DNA from: Onchocerca lupi
Taxonomy: Eukaryota; Nematoda; Chromadorea; Rhabditida; Onchocercidae
DNA length: 64,000 nucleotides
Reading direction: 5' to 3'
Assembly (NCBI GenBank): GCA_028564675.1
Contig: JAOVVO010000045.1
Span: forward strand, 168,844 to 232,843
The notes under the pieces are model-generated. The model was not told where the DNA came from. It saw nothing but the letters and a program-made list of their open reading frames with translations, and did not search any database. Each line of letters opens with the position of its first letter. The stretch's first letter is position 1. Below are positions 34,745-46,855 of the stretch, piece after piece. A program made the translations under genes and the position numbers.

Positions 34745-35480
34745 TAGTAGCTATTTTTATGCTTCTGCTTTCATTCCCATTCGTATTTCATTGTTGTCAT
34801 CTCGGATATGATAATCATAATTCCGGATTTACACAAGCAACACAGATAATGGTTTGATCATCTATCGCAATTTGTAATTATCATATCAGTAATTGTTGAA
34901 AAATTTGCATCTTTGAGATAATTCAGAGATTTTTTTATATAAATACATCTTACATAAATTGCCGTATCTTACAGTACTATTGCATATCTTACAGTATCAG
35001 AGCATATCGTTTGTAATAAGCAAATAATTGATAATAGTAGCTATTTTCATACTTTCTTATTTATTCTCATCTGTAACGTCAACACTGTTATTTCGAGTAT
35101 GGTAATTACAATTCTAGATTCAGGAAAATATCAGAGCTGATGGTTTGGTTATCTGCATACTGCTTGAAATTATTATATCATTAATTGTTAAGTAATTTGC
35201 ACATTGAACATACTTCAGAGATGTTTATTTGTCAATATATAAAAAAATATACTACGATAACTTACCGCATCATACAAGACTATTGCATATCATTTGTAAT
35301 TGACAAATAATTGATAATAGTAGCCATTTTCATACTACCGTTTTTATTCTTGTTTGTAATTTGATTATTATTATTTTGGGTATGGTAATCATAATTCTAG
35401 ATTCAGGAAAATATCAGAGATGATGGTTTGATTAACTGTACGTTACTTGCAATTATCATGTCACTAATATCACTGACTGC
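34745..35480. repeat. Tandem repeat with about 285-290-bp period, about 2.5 copies
   Basis: Units start at TAGTAGCTATTTTTATGCTT (34745), TAGTAGCTATTTTCATACTT (35035) and TAGTAGCCATTTTCATACTA (35318). Each continues through 'ggtaatcataattc.agatt.agg', 'gatggtttg', 'aattatcat.tca.taat' and, in the first two, 'ttcagagat' and 'gcatatc.tttgtaat..gcaaataattgataa'. The third unit is cut off near 35480. Confidence 0.9.
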
Positions 35481-35854
35481 TACATTATTGCCGAATGAAG
35501 AACATTATAATGGTGCCAGACCGATTTGAATACTATGAAGAAAAGAAAAAAGCTATATTTGCTGGTTGATAACAATACTTTTATCATAATTTAGCATTAA
35601 AAATGATAATTGAAACCTCCAGTACGGTAATGATGGTTCACTGATAATGTGCTGATAAGAGCAAATAAAGATACGATCTTTCTAAAATTATATACTATTA
35701 ATTATTGCTTGGACACTGTTCGTCCCTAGTTTTTTAATCAGTGATTAAATCGTCATCAATAATATATTCCTTACTGTTATCTTCAACTAATACAGTGCAT
35801 ATCACTTACCACTAATTCTAATAAACAGTTTCAACAACTTTTTTTCATCTAAAG
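35481..35854. other. Possible promoter region for the start exon at 35855
   Basis: Less AT-skewed than the surroundings, with several short GC-containing words (for example 'ggacactgttcgtccctag' near 35710). No coding frame. A promoter role is only inferred from its position. Confidence 0.3.
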
Positions 35855-35867
35855 GAATAATGGCAAA
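35855..35867 (+). other. Candidate first coding exon (Met-Ala + 2 nt) behind a probable trans-splice acceptor
   Basis: CTTTTTTTCATCTAAAG precedes GAATA-ATG-GCA-AA, which is followed directly by GTAAGT. A pyrimidine-rich acceptor 5 nt before an ATG, a two-codon exon and a consensus donor together form a typical nematode trans-spliced first exon. It ends in phase 2, matching the entry phase of the exon at 58911. Joining them would give a protein starting Met-Ala-Asn. The chance of such a short motif occurring by accident is not small. Confidence 0.35.
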
Positions 35868-38800
35868 GTAAGTTGTATTAAGTTTTTTTATTTGTTTATT
35901 TTGTTAAATCGCATTTCTTCAAGTTTTCTCGAGCAGAGTTAAATTCCAAAAAATACACTGCCGCATGAATTATTTGTCGATAAATATATATCTTTTTGTA
36001 TTAAATTAATTTGCATACAATTTTTGATAAGGTATTGCACTAAGTTTTAAGATTATTCATTCTCTATTAAACTATGATAAGATTTGATCTTTAAAATTTT
36101 GCAAGAAACTTAAAATCACAAAAAAATTCTAAAAGTTTACGAAAAAAACATCGCAACCAAGGCTGAATTTTATTATCAACTGTTTTTAAGTCGAAAATAA
36201 ATTTTAGTTTTCATAAAAAATAGTATGAAATTGTTTGAAACTTTTTAATGTAATTTGCACTTCATAGTAATAAGAAATTATAATAACAATGATGATAATG
36301 ATTACGATGATAAATTTAATAGACAAAGTCTGCAATGCATTATGATAAATACAAGTTTCTTTTTTTTTTCATAAAAAAACCTCAATAAACCATAAAATTT
36401 TTTGGAAATTTAATATTACTGAAGTTTGACAAGTTTTGATTTTGATAATATTTAAAAAATTTTTGATTCTTATAACTTTTCAATATTTACTTCCTGCAAA
36501 CTATTTAATTTGCCTTGGGATTATATTTCGAAAAAAAATATTTCTCAAGAAACAAGGAATTTCGAAACAAAAATTAAATTTGAAAATTATTTCATTATAT
36601 ATTCCGCCCTAATATTCAGTTTTTTTCTTGTTAGTTGAACTTGCTAAAGATCATTGCTACATCAATTCTATCCAAAATATTTCAATTATTAAGGAAAAGC
36701 AAAAAAAAAAAGACTGAAGTAAAAGATTTTGGCAAAGAAATTGTTGAATAGTTTATGCATTTCTAGCCTTTAGGCTGAAGAATAATTTGATCTAAATAAA
36801 TAATTAGTAATGTTTTAAGAATATTTACTTTTCGATTTTTGAAATTTTTGCAAATATTTGTAGCAAACTTTTTTTTACCAAGGCTTTCTTCCCAAATCTT
36901 AAAATAGTTTATCTTTTTCTCACACATTTCAATTTAGTTCTAATCAATAAAAATGTTTGCCTGAATTTCTAACAGCATATTTAAGTAAAGAAAACATCCT
37001 TTGATTTGTGAAGCAATGCTTTAATTCTATTGCTTCTGTCATAAATGATTAGCATGTTTGCTTTGAATTTTACATTATAGTGAAGTATAAAAAGCAATAA
37101 ACTTAACAAAATTTATGTTTAATCAATAAATATAATAGTATTTGCTTAAATTTAAAGTCAATAAGCAATCGTCGCCTTCAATCAAACTTTTTGAAATATA
37201 CTTTACTTATCTCTCTTTTCTTTAGTTAATTATTGGAATATCTTTCAGCTTGATTTGTATGATAATCATTATTGCTTATGTATAACTTATCCATGTTTCA
37301 TCAGTTCTTCACCTCAGTATAATTGTTACTGAGATTCTGAATCCTATCATTTTCTCATAAAATTGTAATCTATTCCGATTTTTAAATGTGAAATCAGAAT
37401 CTATTCTGATTATTTCATGATTATTTCTATACTTGATTAATCCTTATAAATGTGGAATATTCACGCAATTTTAGACATATATAATATATGATGAGTACTT
37501 TTCACTTCTTTCCTACAGTATCAAGATAATTGTGACATTTTACTTTGTTAGATGACAAATTATTATATAACTAATTTTAAACCTTTCTGAAATGTCAGTA
37601 TCTTCCAGTAAAAATTTTTTTTTTCACTCAAGTGATGATTCACATTTTTGTATCTCTTAATTCTACGAAAAAACTATAAGCTTTAAAATTTCGCTTTGGA
37701 AAAATAGAACATACTCGTTTGCTATAAAATTAACCAAAAAAAAAGGAATTAAATTTATTAATCAATTTTAATAACATTCTGAAACGCCAACATACTACGA
37801 ATAATCTTCTTACTGATTAAAAAGAAAAAAAAGAAGATAAATTTAGAAAAATTTCTTTTTTCTCATCTGAATCATCATACTATTTTTTTAAAAAAAAATA
37901 GGATAAAAAATATTATATTAAGTCACAATAAAATAAATAATCTATAAAACAATTCGCTGATCTGGAATAATTCATAAATTTGTTCGTTTGCATTAAATAA
38001 TTTGAATAAACCTTTCCTTTCTCATTTCTTTTGGTTTGTTGATGCGAATTAATTTGTCCATTATTATAATATTGGAAATCCCAATAAACTAAATAACAAA
38101 AGATTTCTTTTTCCATCCTATTAGCAATAATAATTTTCCGGGGATTATCGATTCAATCCTGGAATGAAAGAAGATATGTCAACCTATTTCCATATTTTAT
38201 GATTTTTTCAGTTCATTTTTTTCGACAGTAATATCAAGAATAATTGATAATTTACAAGGATAATTGTTGAGCAACAATCATCATGATAATATTTTCAAAA
38301 TTCTAGGTTTAAATTACGTCAAAATTTCTCATGAGCAAAAATTTTTATTTCTCATTAAATTGTAGCAAAACAAGAAAGACATTATTTCCATTTTTCATTC
38401 TTTAATTTTAGCTTTTGCTTCTTCCCTTCAAACTTGATATTTTCAAATCAGTTAGCTTCTTTCATTCAAGTTACTTTTTCATTCTCTCTTTTTCTCACTA
38501 TTAAATTCGTTCCATTAAGACTAAAGTCAGATAGCAATGGCAGATTTCAAGCTACAAATTTTCAAATCTAATTTTGACATCAGTGAATGAGAGATAAAGT
38601 GTGAGAAAGCAAAAAGAAGAGTGGATAAAAACTTGGTAAACAAGAATAAAGAAAAAAAATTTTTTTTTTCGATTTAAAAAAAGAATAAATTTTTACCTAA
38701 GCATCATAGAAATAATAGTTATTGCCTTCTGCAAATTTTTCTTCTATTTCCAACTAGTTATAAGAAATTTCACACTTATTTAATCTTCTACTAAATTCAT

Positions 38801-40439
38801 ATTTCATTTTCATGCATATTTCCGATATGATTAATTTCTCTTAAATAAATATCTTGCAGTCACAATTTACAAATACGTTTATTTTTTGAGTAAGTGATAT
38901 TTTTTGAAATAAAAAAGGCAGTTGCACAATTCGTAATAAAAAAAAAGTCTTCAAGAAATAATCCTTTTTTGTTTTTTTCCTGGTTATTAATACGATTAGT
39001 GAACTAAAAAATTATTTCTCGCCAAAAAAATCAAAGACAGCAGATGTCAATTCTAAGTCTTGGCCATTAAATCTATTTTAGGCCTAAGCAAATATCAAAT
39101 TTTAATCTTAGCAATACTTCATTTGCATATATTTGCAAAATCCTTTACTTTTTTCACGCAGTTTTCGGACCAAGCATTTATAATAAATAATTGAATCTAA
39201 TACTTTTAAAAAATGCTTTTTTTTGGAATGGATTAATTTATCTTACATTGAAGAAAAGATGAACAAAATTGATAGTTATATGAGAAGAAACTGAAAATAA
39301 ATGATGACGTACGAATGATAATTTCCTCCGGCGGAAGTTAATCTAATAGCTTTATGTTTCAAATATTTCTCTTATTTGTCAGAAATTCAATAAATTTTTT
39401 TTTTTCTCAACAAACTTATGCACTGGAAAATATTTATGAATGTTCTTGCATTGTTAAGATAACTTTTCCCTTAAACGAAGTTGTATCATAAAATAAGTTT
39501 GAATAGTTTCAAATGTTTATGTTTTGCTCTTTGTTATTTAACTTCATTAAACTATTAAGCTAAGTTTCCATATCAAGGCAATTAAATCATCAATTATTTG
39601 TATCTGGCTAATTTAATCTATGAGTTTTCCAAAATAATATGGGATCAAAAATGAATTCATAATATTGAAAAATCAGATAGCTTGGTGAGTCAATTTGTTG
39701 AAAAAGCAATCATTCTTTCATTTTTTCAAAAAATTTAACAAATTCTTATTCCTATCATTTCTGTTTATTACTCCAATTAGTATAATGAAATACTTATAAT
39801 AAATTTTGGAAAAAAATTATGAAGTTCGAAAAAAAAAAACGAAAAAGAAGAGGTTTTTATACGTAGAGGATTTAGAGAATAAATTTATTGTACGGTAGAT
39901 GATATATCATGATTACATTTGGGGAAAAATCATTTGTTTTCTGAGAACTTAAGTCGCTTTTTTTAAGTTCTTTAAGTTCTATTTAAAAATAATTCAAATT
40001 TAATGCTAATAAATCTTCATAATGTCAGTTTCTATGAATGATTTAATGGCAAATTTGAAATTTGTCGATGTTTTCACAAATATCTGTTCATCTATACGTT
40101 GATATGTTTGTATGCATGCGTGCATGCGTATATGCGTGTATACAAGTATGAGTGAATCGATGACAAAGTTTACAATGGCTGGAAAATGTAAAGCATATAG
40201 CAAAAGAAGATTTAATAAAAAATTCAACATATTAGCTAACTGGCATGAAATTGTCAAGTTAATGATGCTGATTCTCGATCTCTGAAAAAAATCTAATATT
40301 TATTTTTTTGTAAAAATAAGATTATTTCAATTGATCCGCAAGTATTTCTAAGTTTTGCTATCAAAATGTTTTTAAGCATTTCCTTAAAATATTTGCAGAG
40401 AAATGAAAATTTTTTACTTAATAAAATTAATTGATGCAA
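35868..40439. other. AT-rich desert, possibly intronic
   Basis: No supported gene. A GC-rich near-palindrome TTCCTCCGGCGGAA sits at about 39324-39337. The open frame at 37913-38116 (-) and those at 40006-40257 (-) have no recognisable domain; the latter overlaps a TATGCATGCGTG iteration near 40110-40140. Confidence 0.45.
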
Positions 40440-40830
40440 TCTATAGAAATAAAAATACAAATGTTCTTGTGGCTTCTGACACAACGTTGCAAGTTTTTCA
40501 CCAATTCTTTGAAATTTCGATATACGTTGCATTCGATTAGGCGCATAGATATACCTACCTTTTTTTTACTTGTGCGTAAGGATAAATATGTTTCCCGCCA
40601 AAACGTCGCAAGAATAAGCATACTTCCCGCCAAAAAGGTAAACAAAATGGCGTCAACCAATCATTGATTCAATGTTAATGATAGATAATTTATGTAAATA
40701 AAAATCTTAATTTTCTTTATGGTTCAAGTTCTTCACCGATCTAATCTATATGAATGAAAATGTTCGCTCGTTTATTTTGTTATTCAATAGATAATCTATA
40801 TGAATAAAAATGTCGGATTCAGCTGATAGC
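40440..40830 (+). mobile_element. Cluster of truncated Helitron-like 5' ends
   Basis: A copy starting TCTATAGAAATAAAAATAC at 40440 keeps the family core ('tctttgaaatttcgatatacgttgcattcg', then 'taggcgcat') and breaks off near 40555. Further starts appear as 'atgtaaataaaaatc' near 40693, TCTATATGAATGAAAATG near 40744 and TCTATATGAATAAAAATG near 40795, each soon losing similarity. Between them are two copies of 'ttcccgccaaaa' (40590 and 40627). No 3' hairpin was seen. Confidence 0.6.
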
Positions 40831-42271
40831 AATTTATTTATTGCAAGGAAATATTCAGCAAATCTTTGTTGCTTGGAAAAAATGATCAATTTTAGGAATA
40901 TTTTCAGAAAATTGTGATTATATATATATATATTATTTCGTCCTTGAAAAGAAAAAAGTTTTAATTTTGCATATTTTATAATAAATAGTTCATAGAAGTT
41001 TTCTGATAGTTTAATAATGTTGTATAAATAAACATAATACTGTATAAGAAAGAAATTATAGGAATATCTGTTCATTATTTCAATTTACTTAAATTATTAC
41101 TATAATTAAATTACCTTTCAGCTATGCATATATATATCCGATGTGAAACAAGCAGCACAAAAAGATTTTATGAATTTCATCCTACGAATTTCTCCGATTG
41201 TTTCCATTATGTCATAATTATCATTGTAAGCAGTTGATATCATCGTTATCATCGCTTCTATTTGGTATCATTGCTGATGATGTTATTTTATCACCGCTGA
41301 TATTTGATTCCTTCATTATGATTTATTGATAGTTGATGTCATCATTATATCGAATCTGGGAAAAGCTTGATGTCTGAGAAAAAAAAGTCCCGCCCCTTCT
41401 TATCAAATTTCCCAGGTTAAGATTAGAAGCGATAACAATTTATTTATGGTAAAAGATTTCTAAAATCATTTTCGAATGTTTGTAATTCTAAAAATTTTTA
41501 TATTTTTAAATAACGAACTGAAAGCGTAAATTTTCAAATAACGAGCCGAAATGCCACTGAATAATTTTAACGTTAATTTAAAAAGTATGCTAAAATTAAC
41601 CAAAAGAAATTCTTTCCATCAGTAAAAATTTTTGGGATGACAATTGAAAATACCAGTGAAATCATGGTATTATATTCAAATATAATTATTTTTCCATAAC
41701 GAATTTTAATTTCTTTTAACAATATTCAACAATTAATTTGAAATTCATCATTTTATTTTCGTCTATCTTTAAAAATTTCGGAAGTATTCTGGTTTTATTC
41801 CAACTAAATAATCAGAATAGAACAAGAATGAATGGTGTTCATTGTCAACAATAGCATAATTATTCTTATCATCACCACGAACTTCTATTGTCATTTTTAT
41901 TGTTATTACAGTTATTATCACTATTGCAATCAATTGTAATTACCATTTTTAGTATGATTAACATCGTTATCATCACCATTCATGCCAGTTTTATTATTTA
42001 GTCATATCAGCAATTTGTTACAATAATTGTTTGTTACATAAACGAAAAATCACTGTTCCGTCAGTCAATAAATCACTACCAAATTTACATGAATTATCGA
42101 TGACATCTATAAGTTACAATTATCCACCATTTTTTTCTATTTTTTCCATATTATATTTGCAACATTACTGAACATGCATTCCATTTACAAATCACAGTAA
42201 ATATGAGTTAAAACGGAAGAGAAAAAATAATATCAAATCAAAATAATTGATATTAAGGTTTGCATTAAACT
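40831..42271. other. AT-rich DNA with scattered ATC/ATT trinucleotide words
   Basis: Loose repetition of 'atcatcatt / ttatcatc' phrases at 41220-41350 and 41860-42000, and no gene. The open frame at 40746-41075 (-) is Tyr/Phe/Ile-rich, runs over the repeat cluster and is not supported. Confidence 0.45.
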
Positions 42272-42480
42272 AAGTTTGATATTAAAGTAAGCATTTTTTG
42301 TTTGGCCAAAATGTCATTACATAATGGATGCTAATTATTATCGTCTTTTCATCATCATCATCATCCCTAAGTTTGATATCAAAGTAATTGATTTTAAATG
42401 GAGCATTTTTTGCTTGATCAAAATGACGTTGCATGAAAGATATTAACTATTCATCGTTATTATCATGATCATCATCATCG
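42272..42480. repeat. Imperfect tandem repeat, about 97-110-bp unit, two copies
   Basis: 'aagtttgatattaaagtaa...gcattttttgtttg.ccaaaatg' at 42272 recurs as 'aagtttgatatcaaagtaa...gcattttttgcttgatcaaaatg' at 42369. Each ends in an (ATC)n stretch. Confidence 0.7.
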
Positions 42481-42588
42481 TCATTATCATCATAACTACG
42501 TCAATATCAAGAGCAGATGTTTCAAGTGTTTCATCAATTATAAAGCTTTTAGATATATGCTTGTCTGCTTGTATGTATCTTTCTGTTT

Positions 42589-42642
42589 ATGTATGTGTGT
42601 ATGTGTGTGTATGTGCGTGTATGTGTGTATGTGTGTGTATGC
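42589..42642. repeat. (TG)n/(TATG)n microsatellite
   Basis: An interrupted TGTG/TATG/TGCG array. The Val/Cys-rich ORF that covers it is not a gene. Confidence 0.9.
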
Positions 42643-42711
42643 CTATTTGAAGTACAATGAAACTTTAGAATATTCTTGGAAAAGTCTATGTCTTGCTTTC
42701 TATTAGCAATA

Positions 42712-42831
42712 ATGCAGTTTGGTCGTCGTAGACCAGGAAGTTGTGTCTCTGTTATTAGCTATTACATTTCTTTCTTTTACTGCTCATTCCTTTTCATAAT
42801 AAACAAAAAGAAAATGAAAGAAAATTTGTAA
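42712..42831 (+). other. Small GC-richer island with a 39-codon ATG frame
   Basis: ATG at 42712 opens MQFGRRRPGSCVSVISYYIS and a hydrophobic continuation to TAA at 42829-42831. The first 12 codons are much GC-richer than the flanks, and the basic-then-hydrophobic order resembles a signal anchor. An alternative reading is a 30-40 nt exon after ATGCAG. No family match. Confidence 0.2.
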
Positions 42832-43044
42832 TCAAAAATAAATTTTTCATAAATAAGAATGAACTTTGACCCTCCCATTAATAATAATCGTTTTTCCCGT
42901 ATCATTTCCAATCATTTCTCTAGTTAATATGCTTTATGCTAATTAAAAATGCCGAGTTTATTATAAAAATCTTAATGGAATTACTATTTTTTTATTTAAT
43001 AATGGAATTATTATGATTTTATTAAAATCTCACTTTCTTTCTAG

Positions 43045-43091
<47 letters not shown>

Positions 43092-46000
43092 CATAGAATA
43101 AAAAAAGAAAAAATATTATATATATATTTTTGTAAGGAATTTAAAATTTATTTACATAGTTATATTTGAAATAATTATTAACTCTCCTAATATTTTCCAT
43201 TATTTAACTTATTTTCATAATCTCTGAAAATTCAAATGATCCTATTAATTTAACTTAATTAAATCAACATTTCATCAAATTGACTTCTTTGAATCAAAAT
43301 TTTATTCCAATACATGGCTTGTTAAATTGAATTTTATCAGTAATATATTTGATGAATATTTCATTCAAAAAATTTTTCTTTGTATATATATCAAAATTCT
43401 GCATCATTTTGCTTGATTTACTTACTTTTTCAATTCACTTTATATTTTCAATTCTTTATCAAATAAATAGTCAATCAACAATTTAAATTTATCATTTCAT
43501 GCGAATTACATCCTATCCATTGAATTTCAAACGATATTTCAATTTCAACCTTCTTTATTTCTTCTTTAACTTGTTATTTTTTTCATTCCATCCCGTCATT
43601 TTGCTGAGAATGATTTAACAATCTTCTTTTTTGACAATATTTATTCGTAGTAGATGTTAAAAGCAAAATTAACCTATCAGATGTTATACTTGTATTATTT
43701 ATTTATTTATTACATAGCAATCAACCAAAATGTAAATAAGTTTCCTTCCTCTATTCTCGGCGGAATAGTTAGCTGGACAAATTGAATTTCAAACAACATC
43801 ATTTTCTTTTCGACATTTTCTCCTTCATTCCTATATAAATGCCGCTAATTCAATAGCGCTTTGCCTATTCTTTTTTTTTTCTCTGAAAGAATTTAATTTC
43901 CCTGAAAAAGTTTCCAATTAGAAAAAAAATGTTAATAAATCTAGTCAGTTTGTTATTTAAATATTAACATTTAAAAATTTCCATCTGTTTTTATCTTTTT
44001 GCAAATATCCTCCTATTTCAAAGTATTTTTAATGTTTTCGAAACGATTTTCAAATTCAATTACTGTTTCGCCTTAGAATTATTGCAATTTCATTCATTCA
44101 ATTTAAAATAAATTCGTTTCCGTTTAACTGCTAGTTTAGAATACCAATTTTACTCGATTATCCATTGTAGCGATCCTATCTTGTCCGATCCTTTTTTATT
44201 GTTTTATTTTAGTATCTATCCGGATAACATGTTTATTATCTTTTCAGCGAATTTTAAGCCATTTGGAAAAATATAACATTTGTTTTCAGAATTTTGTAAG
44301 ATATTGTATTCATTATTAGTATTATGTAATAGCGTATCTAGTTTCGAGATTTTGAAAAATACAGTATTCATTGTAAGTACTGAATACCATGATTTAATCT
44401 TCAGCACATAGAATTTTCGAATTTTCAGCGTTTTTTAAAGCATGTATAATTGAAGTCATCATCAACTGAAGGCAAACATTTTCTGTTTCATTTTTTTCAC
44501 TTCCTCTCACCTTTTTTTTGTAAGTTTCTTCAATCCAGTATTTTCATAATGAAAAATTAATTAGATAAGAGAATCGGTTGAGTTTTTTGTAGAATGTTTA
44601 TCTTTTGCTTTCATTTCAACAATATCACTTTAATAAATTTTTGACAGATTTTCATAAAATATCATAGGTGACTTAATTTTCATTGATATTCTCAGATTAT
44701 TCAGTTATTATACCTGAACAAATGTAAAGCATTAATTAATTCATTAATCTAACTTAGACCATCAAAAATCCAAGAGAATTTGATTTGACACAAGTTGTGT
44801 TACAGTAATAAACAATTAAATTGGATTTTGGGGAGAAAGGTAATTTTAGAAGAAAAATTATAAATAATTTAAAAAAATAAATACTTTTACGAGTATTTCA
44901 CAATAAATCAAATAAAATAATGATGATTTTGAAAGTAAAATTCATTTATTGCGAAAATTTTTTGGAAATTTCAGTTAAGATCGCATTATAAATAGTGAAG
45001 TTCAAGCAAAAAAATGTAATGACTGAAAAAGAAAAGGGTCAAAACTGATGTAAATTTTTAAAATGATTTCTTTAACAAACCATTTTAGTAATTTGTCGGC
45101 ATTTTAAATTGTCAATATTTTGAAATCAATTCAGCATATTTTCAGCATTTCGAAATTGGCTTAGAACACATCATGCGTTAAATAATTTCAAAATATTGAT
45201 AAAACTCTAAATTAATTTCAAAATATTGACAAAATACTAAATTGTGCAAAAATAAATTGAATGTACTTAAACGAATTGAAAGTGTCGGAAAATGATTTTT
45301 TTTTTCACTTTTTTTCTAATTATTTCAACGTTTCAAAGATTGTTTCAAAGTAACAAGCGATTATTCAATTGCTGTAAAAGAAAAAAGTTGATAATTTCGG
45401 TCGAAGCAAATTTTAATGATTAAGCATTAGGAAGTAAAGGTTTTTGAAATAATTTAAAAAATTGAAAAATCTTTCCGAAAAATTTTAAATCATAAAATAC
45501 ATTCAAAAAAAAAAAAAAAACTTATTTTATGAATTTTCATGCTTGAATCTTCTAAAGTATAATAGTTTGTAATGGAAAAATTATCTATAGGGCTAATAAA
45601 ACGAAATTTAATAAGTTTTTAAATTGGAATCTCATCATTCATAATGATATATAATGTAAAATTATGATTTGTGGCTGAAAAAAATGTAAATCACTGTAAA
45701 TAATTTGATAATTATAAATTCTCAATATGAATCGCTTGATATTTATAAGATTTTAAGTTGATTTTTTCTTTCTAAGTTATACGATATTTTATGAGCTTTT
45801 AAGTTCATATCTCTTGAACTACTATGATATATAATGCAAAAACTATGATATATAGTTTAAAAAAAGGAAACAATACGGTGCTTAAATTGTGGCTAATAGT
45901 TCGAATTACTGATATAAAATATTCGAAATCATTCAATTTTGATGATTTTTATCTTTGGCACAAATGAAAATTAAAAATTCGAATATTTTGAGCCAAAGAA

Positions 46001-46788
46001 CTATGTAAATATGCAAAAATATAAATCAATAAAAAGTCTCATTTTGTACTTTTTTAACTTTTGTTTTGATGTCATAAGCAATTTAGTCTTCCATTGTATT
46101 ATTTCATATTTCATTTTTTCAAATGCTTCAATCAATATATAAATGTCGCGATAGTTTCGCAGTGATCGATGGAAACATTCAATTTTGAGATGATCTTTTT
46201 TTTTTATTTGTTCAGAAAGAGAAACTGGATAAAGAAAGTGAAAAAAAAAAGGAAAATGAAAACTTTCGAAGGCTAGTTCTTTCCAAAATTTTCAGAAGCA
46301 AAAATGCACTGCGGCGAAACTTGGCTTTTTTTTGCAAAAATTCAACTTTTTTTTTCTTTTTTTTGCAATATTCTTATTTTCACTTTATTCTTTTCTTGAA
46401 ACAGTGCATTTTTGCATGCCAGTCTATGAAATTGGTTCTGAAAATGCTTGTTTGAAATTTATAAATAAACAGTTCGAAATGGAAACGCATTTTTATCTGA
46501 GAAAAAGAAAAAGAAATTCGATTCCGTTTTCTTTTTTTTTGAATTCAAATTAACATGGCTTTATATTTCATAATTTCTTTTTAAAGCACTATATAATTAG
46601 CTTATTTGGAAGCGAAAAAAGAGAAAAAAGTGAAAACAAAAAGGGTAAAAATAATAGAAAATATATAAAATGAAAAAAAGAAGCCAACTTTTAAAATTCA
46701 TATTTAAAAAACTCAAACTATTGGCAAAAGTATACATAATTTTTTTTGTTAGTTGCATTTTTTCGTAAGATTTCTTTTGAGACGAATA
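42832..46788. other. AT-rich desert
   Basis: No supported gene. A 32-bp direct repeat 'aatttcaaaatattga.aaaa.tctaaatt' occurs twice at about 45183-45243. A 14-bp inverted repeat pairs 'gcaaaaatgcactg' near 46295 with 'cagtgcatttttgc' near 46402. The open frames at 44216-44407 (-) and 46332-46553 (+) are not supported. Confidence 0.45.
43047..43091. repeat. (CT)n followed by (AT)n microsatellite
   Basis: About ten CT units pass directly into about eleven AT units. Confidence 0.92.
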
Positions 46789-46855
46789 AAATATTATACC
46801 TACTTTAGGTATAATATTTAAACTAATAGTTTTAGTTTAAAAAAACTATTAGTTT
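46789..46855. repeat. Two adjacent perfect hairpins, 14-bp stems
   Basis: Hairpin 1: AAATATTATACCTA (46789-46802), loop CTT, then its exact complement to 46819. Hairpin 2: AAACTAATAGTTTT (46820-46833), loop AGTTTAAA, then its exact complement 46842-46855. They abut with no spacer. Confidence 0.95.

Noticed and set aside
40427..40667. Paired ORFs on both strands over the Helitron cluster
   Set aside because: They run over the repeat family core and have no domain.
42465..42650. Cys/Val-rich secreted-looking ORF
   Set aside because: The Cys-rich part is the TG/TATG microsatellite translated.
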